Source of the DNA: Algoriphagus sanaruensis
Lineage (GTDB): Bacteria; Bacteroidota; Bacteroidia; Cytophagales; Cyclobacteriaceae
Length of the DNA stretch: 64,000 bases
NCBI RefSeq assembly: GCF_001593605.1
Contig: NZ_CP012836.1
Span: forward strand, 2,546,501-2,610,500
Direction: 5' to 3'
This document shows positions 40,787 to 49,977 of the stretch, piece after piece. The notes under the pieces were generated by a model. It saw only the letters and a program-made list of their open reading frames with translations, was not told the origin of the DNA and made no database searches. A program made the translations under genes and the position numbers. Position 1 is the first letter of the stretch. Each line of letters starts with the position of its first letter.

Positions 40787-43780
40787 TTAATTCAAGAACT
40801 CGTCAAATGTCAAGCTTACAAAGTACATGGTACCAACTGTTGGGTTACCCCAAGCTTGACGATATCCGTCATTAAACAAGTTGGATCCACCCACTTTCAA
40901 GATTGATTTTAAGCTCTTCAACTTGTAGCTTAATTGCGCATCAAACGTTCCGAATGCTGGCATTACAGACTGCTGAGAAGCAGAAACTGCTGGTCCTACA
41001 AAAGAAGACTGCCATACGAATTCACCCTGCCATCTGTAAGACAATGCAAAACCAAGATTCTTTACTACTTCACGGTTTGCAAAATTGAATACATAACGAT
41101 ACTCAGGCGTATTGAAAGCTGGCTGGAAACCAGTCTCAGCAAGTTCGCTTAGGTTAGAAAGGGTGTTGAAGGAAACATTACCACCGATTGAATAATTCTT
41201 TGGCAATTTGTAATCCATACCCAATGCCCAACCCCAAGAACGGATAGTTTCAGTTCTGTTTACAGGAATTGAGAATACATTTCTAGTATTTGCTGAAAGC
41301 AAGTTCAATCCTAAAGCTGATGCTGGATTAGCTGGATTTGGAGCAGCATCTTGGATCAAAACTTGACCGCCGATGAAGTTTTCAAACTTGTTGAAATAAG
41401 CATAAGCATCAACCAATAAGCGATTAGAGAAGAGACCTTTGTAGCCAATCTCATAAGATTTTACTCGCTCAGGCTTAAACTCAGTCAACTGGAATGAAGT
41501 CAACTTGTCCTGATTTGCTTGAGCCGCAAATAAAGGCACCAATTGAGGCAAAGCAGCTGTAATGAATGCCTGAATAGCAGCAGGATCATTTGGCAATTGA
41601 CCAGCAGCGATTGCAGCAGCAGCTCTTCGTTGTGCTTCTTGGAAAGCTAGCTGTTGGATAGCTGGATTCTGAGTAGATGCAAGGAATGCAGCTCCATAAG
41701 CAGACACCGTAGAAAGTGAATAAACAGGGTTATTGCTGAAATTATATCGATCTCTGAATAATGGCAATCCACCTAACAAGCGAGCTTGCGGAGTTACTAG
41801 GTCAATGTATTGATCCTGAGTGGTAGGAATTCTAAAGCCAGTCTGGTAAGATGCTCTGAAGTTGTGATTTCCTGCAGAATAAACCCCAGAAACACGTGGA
41901 GACCACTGTCCTTGGAAGTTTTCGTTCTTATCGTAGCGAACAGATCCTGTCAATTTGAATTTATCATTGAACATTCTCTTCGCACCTTGAATGTATCCTC
42001 CGTATTCTTTGATTCTAAATTCATCACCATTCTCATCAACAGCGAAAAGCGTTTTCTCAGAGTTCAAAGCATAGATTCGGTAGTTAGCACCGATTACAAA
42101 ATCAGCCCATTTGATGTCCTTCAACTGATAAGAACCTTCTACGTGATACAAGTTTGTTTTATCGACAAACTGAGATCCGATACGACGAGGAGCAGTTTGG
42201 AATTGACCTGGGATAGGAGTAGAGGTAGTGGTTGCCAATGCCTGTCTGAAAGCGTCTGTTCCAGGAACTAGTCTTCCTTGATCTGCCACGCCTCTCGCCG
42301 CTGCATGAGCTACGTCATCGCTAGCACCTTGTAGTTTCGCCTGAGCAAATGCTCCTACATACTGACCAAACCAAGTTTCGGAAGGCTTCCAAGCTTCGTT
42401 GATCGCATTTGCAGCAATACCTACGGCAAAAGCATCTCCAGATCTCTCCTGAGTGGTATATGCTCTTAAATACCAATGAGAACCTCTCAATTCAGCCTTA
42501 TACTGGCCTAGATTAAAATTGGCGATAGAATATCTATCTGCACCTGTGTAAACAGTAGTTCCAAATCCATAATTTCCTTGGAAAATTGCTTCCACTCGGT
42601 CATTTAATCTCCAATGAAGTGCGGCATTCAATTTCAAGGACTTAGTTCCATAATCAGCCAAATCGCGTTCAGCATATCCAGTTCGTGATACTTGAGTCTG
42701 AGGAATGATTCCCAACGCTGCAGAAGGCAACAACCCTAATGAAACAAGCGATTGAGCTACTGAGAACATGTTTTGAGAACTTTCATCCCCATAAGTATTT
42801 ACTCCATTATATCCTGGGTTAGTAGCTCTAGTTCCAGAAAGTCCAAATCCATTAATCAAAGATTGGTCACGGAAGTCATTAGCTTGCCAGTCATCTGCTC
42901 TGAGGTATCCTACATTTACTTTGAAAGCAACCTTATCGCTAAATGCTTTTGCATATCGTGCGCTGAAATCATAAAATCCTGTGCTAGGATTTGATCTTGA
43001 ACTTTCGTTCATAATTCCAGATTTCACACTTGCAGAAAGACCTTGATATTGGAAAGGGTTTTTTGAATTCATCAACAAAATACCATTGATGGCATTTGGT
43101 CCATAGAGTGCAGAAGATGCACCTGGAAGCAATTCAACACTTTCAAGATCCAATTCAGAAATACCTACAATATTACCTACCGAGAAGTTAAGACCTGGAG
43201 CCTGGTTGTCCATACCGTCAATCATCTGAACAGTTCTAACGTTACCATTTGCGTTAAAACCTCTTGTATTGAAGGATTTAAAGGTCAAAGATTGGGTAGA
43301 CATTTCTACCCCTTTCATATTATTCAAAGCGTCATAGAAGGAAGCCTGAGGCACTTCACGAATCGCGATGATGTCCATTTTCTCCACAGAAACTGGAGAT
43401 TTCAAAATACTTTCTTCAACCCTAGAAGCAGAAATAACCACCTCTTGTCCAAGGATGGAAGATTCTGAAAGGGAAATCGAAAGATTAGAAACTCCTCCTG
43501 TAATCTCTACTTCTTGGGAATTGTATCCCACCATAGAGAACACCAAAGTAAAAGGAGGTTCTTGGTTGACATTAAGGGTAAACTTACCAGACAGGTCCGT
43601 GATTGTTCCAATCACTTTGCCCTTAACGATAATATTTACACCGACTAAAGTCTCCTTGGTTTCTGAATCAGTCACCGTTCCGGAGATCGTTGTTTGGGCC
43701 AATGCAATTGAGCTTCCAATGGAAACTAGCAATGCAAGTGTAAACACTGAGGCCCAAATCCTCTTGGTAAAACTTTTCAT
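40787..43780 (-). CDS. TonB-dependent receptor with carboxypeptidase-like N-terminal domain
   Basis: A 997-residue outer-membrane transporter. A signal peptide ends near ALAQ (residue 29). Then comes a CarboxypepD_reg-like domain (TTISGTVTDSETKETLVGVNI to GYNSQEVEI, about 30-110), a plug domain (VVISASRVEESILKSPVSVEK to SSALYGPNAINGILLMNSKNP), and a large barrel ending TMYFVSLTFDEFLN. No SusD partner or other nutrient genes adjoin it, so the substrate is unknown; siderophore, peptide or vitamin uptake are possible. It is a single-gene unit with a strong terminator. Confidence 0.92.
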   Translation of the reverse strand: MKSFTKRIWASVFTLALLVSIGSSIALAQTTISGTVTDSETKETLVGVNIIVKGKVIGTITDLSGKFTLNVNQEPPFTLVFSMVGYNSQEVEITGGVSNLSISLSESSILGQEVVISASRVEESILKSPVSVEKMDIIAIREVPQASFYDALNNMKGVEMSTQSLTFKSFNTRGFNANGNVRTVQMIDGMDNQAPGLNFSVGNIVGISELDLESVELLPGASSALYGPNAINGILLMNSKNPFQYQGLSASVKSGIMNESSRSNPSTGFYDFSARYAKAFSDKVAFKVNVGYLRADDWQANDFRDQSLINGFGLSGTRATNPGYNGVNTYGDESSQNMFSVAQSLVSLGLLPSAALGIIPQTQVSRTGYAERDLADYGTKSLKLNAALHWRLNDRVEAIFQGNYGFGTTVYTGADRYSIANFNLGQYKAELRGSHWYLRAYTTQERSGDAFAVGIAANAINEAWKPSETWFGQYVGAFAQAKLQGASDDVAHAAARGVADQGRLVPGTDAFRQALATTTSTPIPGQFQTAPRRIGSQFVDKTNLYHVEGSYQLKDIKWADFVIGANYRIYALNSEKTLFAVDENGDEFRIKEYGGYIQGAKRMFNDKFKLTGSVRYDKNENFQGQWSPRVSGVYSAGNHNFRASYQTGFRIPTTQDQYIDLVTPQARLLGGLPLFRDRYNFSNNPVYSLSTVSAYGAAFLASTQNPAIQQLAFQEAQRRAAAAIAAGQLPNDPAAIQAFITAALPQLVPLFAAQANQDKLTSFQLTEFKPERVKSYEIGYKGLFSNRLLVDAYAYFNKFENFIGGQVLIQDAAPNPANPASALGLNLLSANTRNVFSIPVNRTETIRSWGWALGMDYKLPKNYSIGGNVSFNTLSNLSELAETGFQPAFNTPEYRYVFNFANREVVKNLGFALSYRWQGEFVWQSSFVGPAVSASQQSVMPAFGTFDAQLSYKLKSLKSILKVGGSNLFNDGYRQAWGNPTVGTMYFVSLTFDEFLN

Positions 43781-44049
43781 AGGCTATTTCAAATTAATTT
43801 TAGGATGATTTTGAGTTTTTGGTTTTTGCCTAACACTAAGGCGAAATTTATATCAAAAACCCAATTTCCAATACGTAGGGATTAAAAAATTTTAACTCTT
43901 TAAGTGATTGATAATTGCCATTCTTGGAAACTTTCATCCTTCCAAATGAAAATAAGAAAAAATTAAGGCAATCTTTTACCGCTTTTTTTATGAAAAGATC
44001 ATTTGGTTAAAAATTCAAAAATTGATCTTTTTTTTAATTCAATAAAAAA
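43781..44049. other. Spacer upstream of the TonB-receptor gene
   Basis: Very A/T-rich and without an open frame. It should hold the receptor promoter, but no clean TAnnTTTG was found on the minus strand. A 9-bp inverted repeat (AAAAGATCA at 43993-44001 with 44023-44031) is followed by Ts on the plus strand; no rightward gene precedes it. Confidence 0.4.
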
Positions 44050-44067
44050 GCCTGAACAAGTTCAGGC
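44050..44067 (-). terminator. Terminator after gldC
   Basis: An 8-bp GCCTGAAC/GTTCAGGC palindrome (44050-44067), followed by six Ts on the minus strand, about 20 bases after the gldC stop. Confidence 0.85.
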
Positions 44068-44087
44068 CGTATTAAATCGTAAAAAAC

Positions 44088-44429
44088 TCACGAATTTTTC
44101 CTATTTTCTTCATTCACATGTTTGACCATTCGATCACACAAGTCTTTCATTTCTTCAGCCATGTATTCATCTCCGGTACTATTTAGAATCGTTTGAGCCA
44201 TACCGCCGATGATATCAATATAAAATCGCTTCATTTCTGCCACCGACATATCATCTGTCCATAGATCAATACGAAGCGTTGAATGATTCAAATTATCCCA
44301 CACGTTCAAACTGACGCTTTTCGTAGATTCAAGACCTTCTCCTTCTTTATCTGAAGCATCCCATTCGATGGATTTGGGCAGGTTATTTTCATCTAAGGTT
44401 ACTTGGAACTTTATTTCTGATTGTTTCAT
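44088..44429 (-). CDS. gldC: Gliding motility protein GldC
   Basis: A 113-residue cytosolic protein matching GldC of Bacteroidota (KFQVTLDENNLPKSIEWDASD at the start, then LRIDLWTDDMSVAEMKRFYIDIIGGM). In Flavobacterium johnsoniae GldC helps gliding and chitin use but is not essential. Only gldC is present here; other gld genes are not in the window, so motility cannot be concluded. It follows scoB in the same direction, with an exact -7 TAACTTTG (44472-44479) at the end of scoB that may give it its own promoter. Confidence 0.9.
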   Translation of the reverse strand: MKQSEIKFQVTLDENNLPKSIEWDASDKEGEGLESTKSVSLNVWDNLNHSTLRIDLWTDDMSVAEMKRFYIDIIGGMAQTILNSTGDEYMAEEMKDLCDRMVKHVNEENRKNS

Positions 44430-44476
44430 AGTCTAATTTCTATTTCTACTCTTTCCCAATTTTTAGTGAGGCAAAG

Positions 44477-45136
44477 TTAATCGAATCTCATTTCAGGAAC
44501 TTCCCCTTCAATGATCAATTTTCCACTAGTCTTTGATTTAATTTCCTCAATACTTACTCCAGGGGCTCTTTCCTTTAGGATAAATCCTCCTTCCGGAGAG
44601 ATTTCCAAAACTGCCAAATCAGAAACAATTTTTTTGACACATTTAATTCCTGTGATCGGCAATGTACATTCCTTCAGAAGTTTGGATTGCCCATCTTTGG
44701 AACAATGCTGCATGGCAACTATGATATTTTTGGCAGAAGCGACCAAATCCATTGCTCCCCCCATTCCTTTTACCATCTTACCTGGAATCTTCCAATTCGC
44801 AATATCTCCCTGCTCAGAAACCTCCATGGCTCCCAATATGGTCAAATCCACGTGGCCACCCCGAATCATCGCAAAAGATTCTGCAGAATTGAAAAGGACC
44901 GAACCCGATACCATGGTAATGGTTTGCTTACCAGCATTAATTAAATCCGGGTCTACCTGGTCTTCAGTAGGGAAGGGGCCAATACCCAATAATCCGTTTT
45001 CTGATTGCAAAACGACTTCAAGGTGGGAAGGAATATAATTAGCAACCAAAGTGGGGATCCCTATTCCTAAATTGATATACTGCCCATTTTTTACTTCTCT
45101 TGCGATTCGCTGGGCTATTTGTTCTTTCGTTAACAT
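44477..45136 (-). CDS. scoB: 3-oxoacid CoA-transferase subunit B
   Basis: The 219-residue beta subunit of succinyl-CoA:3-ketoacid (or acetate-type) CoA-transferase. The catalytic glutamate lies in LQSENGLLGIGPFP near residue 49, and GGHVDLTILGAMEVSEQGDIANW is typical. The start at ATG 45136 (MLTKEQIAQRIARE) is preferred, as the frame reaches only a TTG further upstream. It is 51 bases after scoA. With the hydroxybutyryl-CoA dehydrogenase and pckA it points to ketone-body or short-chain acid use. The exact acid cannot be told. Confidence 0.92.
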   Translation of the reverse strand: MLTKEQIAQRIAREVKNGQYINLGIGIPTLVANYIPSHLEVVLQSENGLLGIGPFPTEDQVDPDLINAGKQTITMVSGSVLFNSAESFAMIRGGHVDLTILGAMEVSEQGDIANWKIPGKMVKGMGGAMDLVASAKNIIVAMQHCSKDGQSKLLKECTLPITGIKCVKKIVSDLAVLEISPEGGFILKERAPGVSIEEIKSKTSGKLIIEGEVPEMRFD

Positions 45137-45187
45137 TTGGGTTTCTGGTTTATTCGACTTGAATTCAAAAAATGACAATTAATAGAA

Positions 45188-45883
45188 TCAGCGGGAAATT
45201 GTACGCTGCTCTATTCGTTTCTCATAGTCTTCTCCTTGAAAAATCCGCTGTACATAAATTCCAGGCGTGTGAATTTGATTAGGATCTAATTCCCCAACTG
45301 GAACTAATTCTTCCACTTCTGCTATGGTAATTTTACCAGCAGCCGCCATCATAGGATTGAAATTTCTAGAGGTACCTTTAAAGATTAAGTTGCCGGCTGT
45401 ATCACCTTTCCAGGCCTTAATCAGAGAAAAATCAGCGATCAACGCTCTTTCCATCAAATAAAGCTTACCATCAAACTCACGTGTTTCCTTTCCAATTGCT
45501 ACTTCTGTACCCACCCCAGCTGGTGTAAAAAAAGCAGGGATTCCTGCTCCTCCAGCCCTTACTCGCTCAGCTAAAGTTCCCTGAGGAATCAATTCAACTT
45601 CCAATTCTCCACTCAACAACTGACGTTCAAATTCTGCATTTTCACCTACGTAGCTCGAAATCATTTTTTTGACCATCTTTTTCTTCAAAAGAAGGCCAAT
45701 TCCAAAATCATCCACACCAGCATTGTTAGAAACAATGGTGAGGCCTTTAATTTCTCGATCGAGAAGCGCTGAAATGCAGTTTTCTGGAATTCCACTAAGG
45801 CCAAAACCTCCCATCATCAAGAAAGCACCATTAGGAATATCGGCGACTGCCTCTTGTGCATTTTTTACGGTTTTATTGATCAT
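45188..45883 (-). CDS. scoA: 3-oxoacid CoA-transferase subunit A
   Basis: The 231-residue alpha subunit of the same CoA-transferase. Features are [19 protein letters not shown] (residues 19-37), the CoA-binding [29 protein letters not shown], and [12 protein letters not shown]. The promoter at 45906-45938 is one of the best in the window, and its untranslated leader is only about 16 bases, mostly the TATATAAACCCAA motif. It is the first gene of scoA-scoB. Confidence 0.93.
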   Translation of the reverse strand: MINKTVKNAQEAVADIPNGAFLMMGGFGLSGIPENCISALLDREIKGLTIVSNNAGVDDFGIGLLLKKKMVKKMISSYVGENAEFERQLLSGELEVELIPQGTLAERVRAGGAGIPAFFTPAGVGTEVAIGKETREFDGKLYLMERALIADFSLIKAWKGDTAGNLIFKGTSRNFNPMMAAAGKITIAEVEELVPVGELDPNQIHTPGIYVQRIFQGEDYEKRIEQRTISR

Positions 45884-45905
45884 TTATATTGGGTTTATAT
45901 AGATG

Positions 45906-45938
45906 CAAAGGTAGATTACTCCTAACTTTTTTTTCAAA
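45906..45938 (-). promoter_or_regulatory. Bacteroidota-type promoter of scoAB
   Basis: On the minus strand TTTG (45935-45938), 21 bases, then TACCTTTG (45906-45913), both exact to the consensus. It ends 22 bases before the scoA ATG. Confidence 0.78.
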
Positions 45939-45969
45939 TCCGGTCTGTAGAAGCCATTAAACTTTGAAC

Positions 45970-46893
45970 TTAAAGTAAGGATTTGGCGGTCTTTTGATCT
46001 TCGATCAATTGTTTTTTTAAGGCTTCAAGCCCATCAAATTTTTGTTCCTCGCGAATAAAATCTCTGAAATAAACTGTGATCAGTTTATTGTACAGATCAC
46101 CTTGAAAATCAAACAAGTGAGTTTCCACTGTTTTTTTGGTACCATCTACAGTAGGTCTATTTCCAATATTCAGCATGGCCTTGTAGAGTTGATCTTCCAC
46201 TTTTGCCTCGACAGCATAAACCCCGTCTTTGGGAATAAGTTTGTAATTATTGGGGACGTGTATATTGGCAGTAGGAAAACCTATCGATCTTCCAATTTGC
46301 TGTCCCTTTACCACTAACCCATTCAATTCGTAGGGACGGCCTAAATACAAGTTGGCAGTTCGGATATCCCCAGATTCCAAGGCCTTACGAATTTTCGTGC
46401 TGGAAACACCAATTTCTTCTACATCCTCCCGGGAAATCTCCTCCAATTCAAAACCAAATTCTTGACTATGCTGCTGCAAATATTCAAAGCTACCTTCTCG
46501 ATTTTTCCCAAAGCGGTGATCATATCCAATTACCAGCTTTCGAGTATGAATTCGATCAATTAGAATTTGTTGGATAAATTCTTTAGAACTCATTTGAGAA
46601 AAATCCTGAGTAAATGGAATCGTAACCAGATGATCTATTCCAAATTGCCGCAACAAATTTGCTTTTTCCTCAAAGGTGGATAGCAATCTCAGTTGATGAT
46701 TATGGGGATGAAGAACCAATCTTGGATGAGGCCAAAAAGTAATCAGGACGGTTTCTCCTTGAATTGATCGAGCGATTTCACGGATTCGCTTCAGAATTTT
46801 CTGATGTCCCAAATGGACTCCATCAAAAGTCCCCGAAGTGACCACGGCATTAGAAACGGGTTCAAACCCTTCTAATCCTTCATAGATCTTCAT
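45970..46893 (-). CDS. ribF: Bifunctional riboflavin kinase/FMN adenylyltransferase
   Basis: A 307-residue enzyme that makes FMN and then FAD. The N-terminal adenylyltransferase has SGTFDGVHLGHQKIL (HxGH, residues 21-35), IGYDHRFGKNREG and GVSSTKIRKALESGD. The C-terminal kinase has GQQIGRSIGFPTANI and LNIGNRPTVDGTKKTVETHLFDF. It overlaps truB by 14 bases, a common truB-ribF arrangement. Confidence 0.96.
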   Translation of the reverse strand: MKIYEGLEGFEPVSNAVVTSGTFDGVHLGHQKILKRIREIARSIQGETVLITFWPHPRLVLHPHNHQLRLLSTFEEKANLLRQFGIDHLVTIPFTQDFSQMSSKEFIQQILIDRIHTRKLVIGYDHRFGKNREGSFEYLQQHSQEFGFELEEISREDVEEIGVSSTKIRKALESGDIRTANLYLGRPYELNGLVVKGQQIGRSIGFPTANIHVPNNYKLIPKDGVYAVEAKVEDQLYKAMLNIGNRPTVDGTKKTVETHLFDFQGDLYNKLITVYFRDFIREEQKFDGLEALKKQLIEDQKTAKSLL

Positions 46894-47563
46894 GCTTGCG
46901 AAGTTTTATTTCTTCGATAAGTTCTGGCAATTCTTTAGCATCCGCTAAAAGAGATGAACCGATTCGAGTCCGACATAAAGATTTCATATATGCTCCGACT
47001 TCAAGCAAATCTCCCAAATCTCTTGCAATGCTTCGAATGTAAGTACCCTTCGAACAAACAATTCGAAAGTCAATTTCATTATTTTCAAAACGAGTCACCT
47101 CAAACTCACGAACTTCGACAGGCCGAGGCTCCATTTTCACTTCCTTACCAGCACGTGCCGCTTCATACACTCGTTTGCCATCGACTTTGATGGCGGAGTG
47201 CATTGGTGGAACTTGAAGGATAGACCCGGTCAATTGTTTGACTGCTTTTTGTACGTCCTCAAAGGTTATCCTACTTGGGTCAGCTACTGGAATGACCGGC
47301 TTTTCCAAATCAAATGATTCAGTGGTCTCACCAATCACAAAAGTGCCGGTATACTCCTTTTCTTGCCCCATAAATGACTCTATTTGCTTGGTCATTTTTC
47401 CAGCACAGACTATTAGAAGACCAGTCGCCAAAGGGTCTAACGTACCGGCGTGGCCAACTTTTTTGATTCGAAGTGCATTTCTGACTTTTTTGACCACATC
47501 AAATGAGGTCCATTCCAAAGGCTTATTGATCAGAAATACTTCTCCGTAGGGTTCTTCTTGCAT
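46880..47563 (-). CDS. truB: tRNA pseudouridine-55 synthase
   Basis: A 227-residue enzyme that isomerises U55 in the T-loop of tRNAs. Motifs are LINKPLEWTSFDVVKKVR and KKVGHAGTLDPLATGLL with the catalytic aspartate, then VPPMHSAIKVDGKRVYEAAR and CSKGTYIRSIARDLG. It lacks the C-terminal PUA domain of E. coli TruB, as is usual in Bacteroidota. It lies 31 bases after the DUF3098 gene in the leftward ftsX-DUF3098-truB-ribF run. Confidence 0.96.
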   Translation of the reverse strand: MQEEPYGEVFLINKPLEWTSFDVVKKVRNALRIKKVGHAGTLDPLATGLLIVCAGKMTKQIESFMGQEKEYTGTFVIGETTESFDLEKPVIPVADPSRITFEDVQKAVKQLTGSILQVPPMHSAIKVDGKRVYEAARAGKEVKMEPRPVEVREFEVTRFENNEIDFRIVCSKGTYIRSIARDLGDLLEVGAYMKSLCRTRIGSSLLADAKELPELIEEIKLRKHEDL

Positions 47564-47594
47564 GTTTTTGTATTTCCTGAATCCAGTTCAGGTT

Positions 47595-47807
47595 TCAGTT
47601 TTTTTCCTCAGACTTTGCAAAAATCGCATAGAATTCGAAAATGAATCCAGCAAAGGTGACAATTGGTCCCAAGGTTAGTCCTAGAAATCCGTTGCCATGA
47701 GGGGCACTGTCTAATCCAATCAGAATAAATCCGAAAACGATCATGGCAAGACCGATTAGCATCAGTCTATAGTTTTTACGAGAAAAAGGAAAGGAACTTT
47801 TATTCAT
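47595..47807 (-). CDS. DUF3098 small membrane protein
   Basis: A 70-residue protein with two hydrophobic segments (about residues 12-29 and 42-62). NYRLMLIGLAMIVFGFILIGLDS fits the DUF3098 family, known from Bacteroidota next to ftsX. The function is unknown. It starts 2 bases after the ftsX stop. Confidence 0.87.
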   Translation of the reverse strand: MNKSSFPFSRKNYRLMLIGLAMIVFGFILIGLDSAPHGNGFLGLTLGPIVTFAGFIFEFYAIFAKSEEKN

Positions 47808-47809
47808 GA

Positions 47810-48700
47810 TTAGTATAGTTCGTCCAAGGACATGTTTAAATACTTATTGACAGCTCTCAAGGTACTCAGAAGTGACAGGACTCCACCTACCACTACCAAA
47901 ACCCCAAATAAGATCAGCATTAATTCGATGTTTTGAAGTGCGGAAAAACCTTCAATATTGGCTTTGGTATATTCTACCAAACCAAACAAAATACCAGAAG
48001 CAAGGGCTCCAGAAAGCATTCCAAAAAACCAAGCTCTAACCAAAAAAGGCTTTCGAATAAATGCCCGAGTTGCTCCTACCAATTGCATGGATCGAATAAG
48101 GAACCGCTGAGAAAACAGAGCCAACCGAATGGTATTGTTGATCAACATGACCACCGTAATGATCAAAATCATAATAAATCCACCCAGAACCAAACTGATT
48201 TTGATAAGATTCTTATTGATTGAATCGACCAAATCAGTCATGTATGAAACCTCAAATACTCCGGGAATAGCTTCTAGTTCCTTTGCGATTTCGGCAAGTT
48301 GCTCAGACGTTTGAAACTCCTCGGCCACTGCTAAAACATAGCTGTCGCGTAATGGATTGTCCTCCAAGAATTTGGTAAAATCCTCACCTGTGCTTTCAAT
48401 GAAGGTAGCAGCAGCCTCCTCATCAGAAATAAATCGAATTCCAACAGAATCAGATTTAAATCCTATGAATGGTCGACCTGCTAGATTTTGCCCAATTTTC
48501 TTAAGCTCACTTTCTTCCAGGTCCTTTTCCAAAAAGATTTGCATTTCAATATTCTCCCGGATCATTTTAGTCAAGGAGCGGGCTTGGATCAAAATCACAC
48601 CAAACAAACCCACTATTAATAAAGATAGGGTAGTACTGAAGAGCACACTGCCAAATTTGAAATGTCCGAGCGTTTTCTTTTGTCTGGATGATTGGGCCAT
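47810..48700 (-). CDS. ftsX: Cell division protein FtsX
   Basis: A 296-residue inner-membrane protein of the FtsX family, which with the ATPase FtsE couples division to peptidoglycan hydrolases. One membrane segment near residue 23-43 is followed by a periplasmic domain (about 50-165), then three more segments with the FtsX-type permease signature (SQRFLIRSMQLVGATRAFIRKPFL). The ATG at 48700 (MAQSSRQKKTLG) is preferred because upstream frame sequence overlaps pdeM and is not family-like. FtsE is not in the window. A promoter match lies at 48718-48750. Confidence 0.92.
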   Translation of the reverse strand: MAQSSRQKKTLGHFKFGSVLFSTTLSLLIVGLFGVILIQARSLTKMIRENIEMQIFLEKDLEESELKKIGQNLAGRPFIGFKSDSVGIRFISDEEAAATFIESTGEDFTKFLEDNPLRDSYVLAVAEEFQTSEQLAEIAKELEAIPGVFEVSYMTDLVDSINKNLIKISLVLGGFIMILIITVVMLINNTIRLALFSQRFLIRSMQLVGATRAFIRKPFLVRAWFFGMLSGALASGILFGLVEYTKANIEGFSALQNIELMLILFGVLVVVGGVLSLLSTLRAVNKYLNMSLDELY

Positions 48701-48717
48701 AGTTGGGAAATTCAATT

Positions 48718-48750
48718 CAAAAATAGGAAAGCCAAAGACAATTAACCAAT
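48718..48750 (-). promoter_or_regulatory. Promoter of ftsX, inside the pdeM 3' end
   Basis: On the minus strand ATTG (48747-48750, one mismatch), 21 bases, then TATTTTTG (48718-48725, exact TAnnTTTG). The -33 part lies within the last codons of pdeM. Confidence 0.5.
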
Positions 48751-49440
48751 CGATGTGCCAGAAAGGACCGGAATTACCTTTTCTCCTGCAATAGCCCAAA
48801 TTCGATCTTGAGATTTTACATTTATCAGGGCTAGGCCTGTAAAATTTCCAAAGCTGGGAAGAATTAAAGTGTTTCCTGACTGATGAAAACAAGGTACTCG
48901 GACAGATTGCCTCGCTTTACCTTTGATCCGAATCCCAGGATGAATATGACCACAGATATTTAAATGATCACTCAGAACATGTTCAACAGGCTCATGAGAA
49001 AGAAGAAGTGGCCCAACTTGTATGGGTTTTGGGTGCAGAGTTAGAATTGAGTTTGCATAAATCGCTTGAGGAAGAATATCATGATTGCCTTTGACCAAAT
49101 GAAACTGTGTTTTTGGAAAAAGTTCCAGCCATTCTTTAAGATCAGTCCAAGCTTCGTTCCAATCACTATGGAATAAGTCTCCTAGAAAATAGGTGTGTCT
49201 CGGAATTAGATCAGAATGTAATTTTGATAAACGCTTCCAGTCTTGATCATGAATGGGCTCTGGTATTGGAATACCAGACTTTCGAAAATGTGCTGCTTTT
49301 CCCAAATGCAAATCAGCAATCAAAAGAATTTTCAAAGAATCAATCCAAACCGCCTTTTCTTTCAATAGCACCATTTCCAATCCATCAAATTCTAATACGG
49401 ATTGAAAAAGCTCCCCTTCGATTTTTTTGACCTCTTCCAT
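48742..49440 (-). CDS. pdeM: PdeM-like metallophosphoesterase (ligase-associated DNA damage response)
   Basis: A 232-residue calcineurin-like phosphoesterase. Metal-site motifs are LIADLHLGKAAHFRKSG (residues 40-56), FLGDLFHSDWNEAW, VKGNHDILP, LSHEP and ICGHIHPG. This pattern matches PdeM, usually found with a DNA ligase, an exonuclease and an Lhr-like helicase in a repair cluster. None of those are next to it here, so the repair role is inferred from the family. An exact -7 (TAGATTTG, 49449-49456) lies 8 bases before the ATG. Confidence 0.88.
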   Translation of the reverse strand: MEEVKKIEGELFQSVLEFDGLEMVLLKEKAVWIDSLKILLIADLHLGKAAHFRKSGIPIPEPIHDQDWKRLSKLHSDLIPRHTYFLGDLFHSDWNEAWTDLKEWLELFPKTQFHLVKGNHDILPQAIYANSILTLHPKPIQVGPLLLSHEPVEHVLSDHLNICGHIHPGIRIKGKARQSVRVPCFHQSGNTLILPSFGNFTGLALINVKSQDRIWAIAGEKVIPVLSGTSIG

Positions 49441-49488
49441 AACAATTTCAAATCTATCCGTATTTACCTTTTGTTAAGGTTTATTTTC

Positions 49489-49932
49489 ATGAAAAAAAGA
49501 CAGTTTGCTTCACTCATTGCAGTTATGCTTTTGACCATCAGCGTCAAAACTTTCGCCCAATCTGAAAGTGCCATTTTAGGGGTTTGGTATAACACTGAAA
49601 AGACCGCCCAGGTTGAAATTTTAAAAACGGGTAACAAGTTTATCGGAAAAATTATCTGGCTAAAAGATCCAAATCCAGATGGAAAACCAGCCTTAGATAA
49701 AGAAAATGGAGACCCTCAACTGAAAAAAAGACCTTTAATGGGCTTACCGATTTTGACAGACCTTACCTATTCGAATGGAATCTGGAAGGGTGGAGAAATC
49801 TATGATCCTAAATCTGGAAAAACGTATTCCTGTGAACTCAAACTCAAATCACCTGAAGTACTGGAAGTGAAAGGATATTTGGGTTTTTCATTCGTAGGCA
49901 GGACAGTAGAATGGACGAAGGCCAAGCGATAA
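49489..49932 (+). CDS. DUF2147 domain-containing exported protein
   Basis: A 147-residue secreted protein. The signal peptide KKRQFASLIAVMLLTISVKTFAQ runs to about residue 24. DUF2147 follows as ILGVWYNTEKTAQVEILKTGNKFIGKI to YDPKSGKTYSCELKL and WTKAKR, a small beta-barrel (lipocalin-like). The ATG at 49489 is preferred to an upstream in-frame ATG within the pdeM start. The family function is unknown. A shared terminator follows. Confidence 0.88.
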   Translation: MKKRQFASLIAVMLLTISVKTFAQSESAILGVWYNTEKTAQVEILKTGNKFIGKIIWLKDPNPDGKPALDKENGDPQLKKRPLMGLPILTDLTYSNGIWKGGEIYDPKSGKTYSCELKLKSPEVLEVKGYLGFSFVGRTVEWTKAKR

Positions 49933-49950
49933 TGTCCAATATAAAATAGA

Positions 49951-49971
49951 AGAGGGGCTGTAGGCCCCTCT
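49951..49971. terminator. Bidirectional terminator
   Basis: An 8-bp AGAGGGGC/GCCCCTCT stem (49951-49958 with 49964-49971) and a T run on the plus strand, between the DUF2147 gene and the facing gamma-glutamyltransferase-family gene (stop 49978). Confidence 0.88.
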
Positions 49972-49977
49972 TTTTTA

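Noticed and set aside
41810..42271. A 153-codon plus-strand frame
   Set aside because: It is opposite the TonB receptor barrel and has no coding signature of its own.
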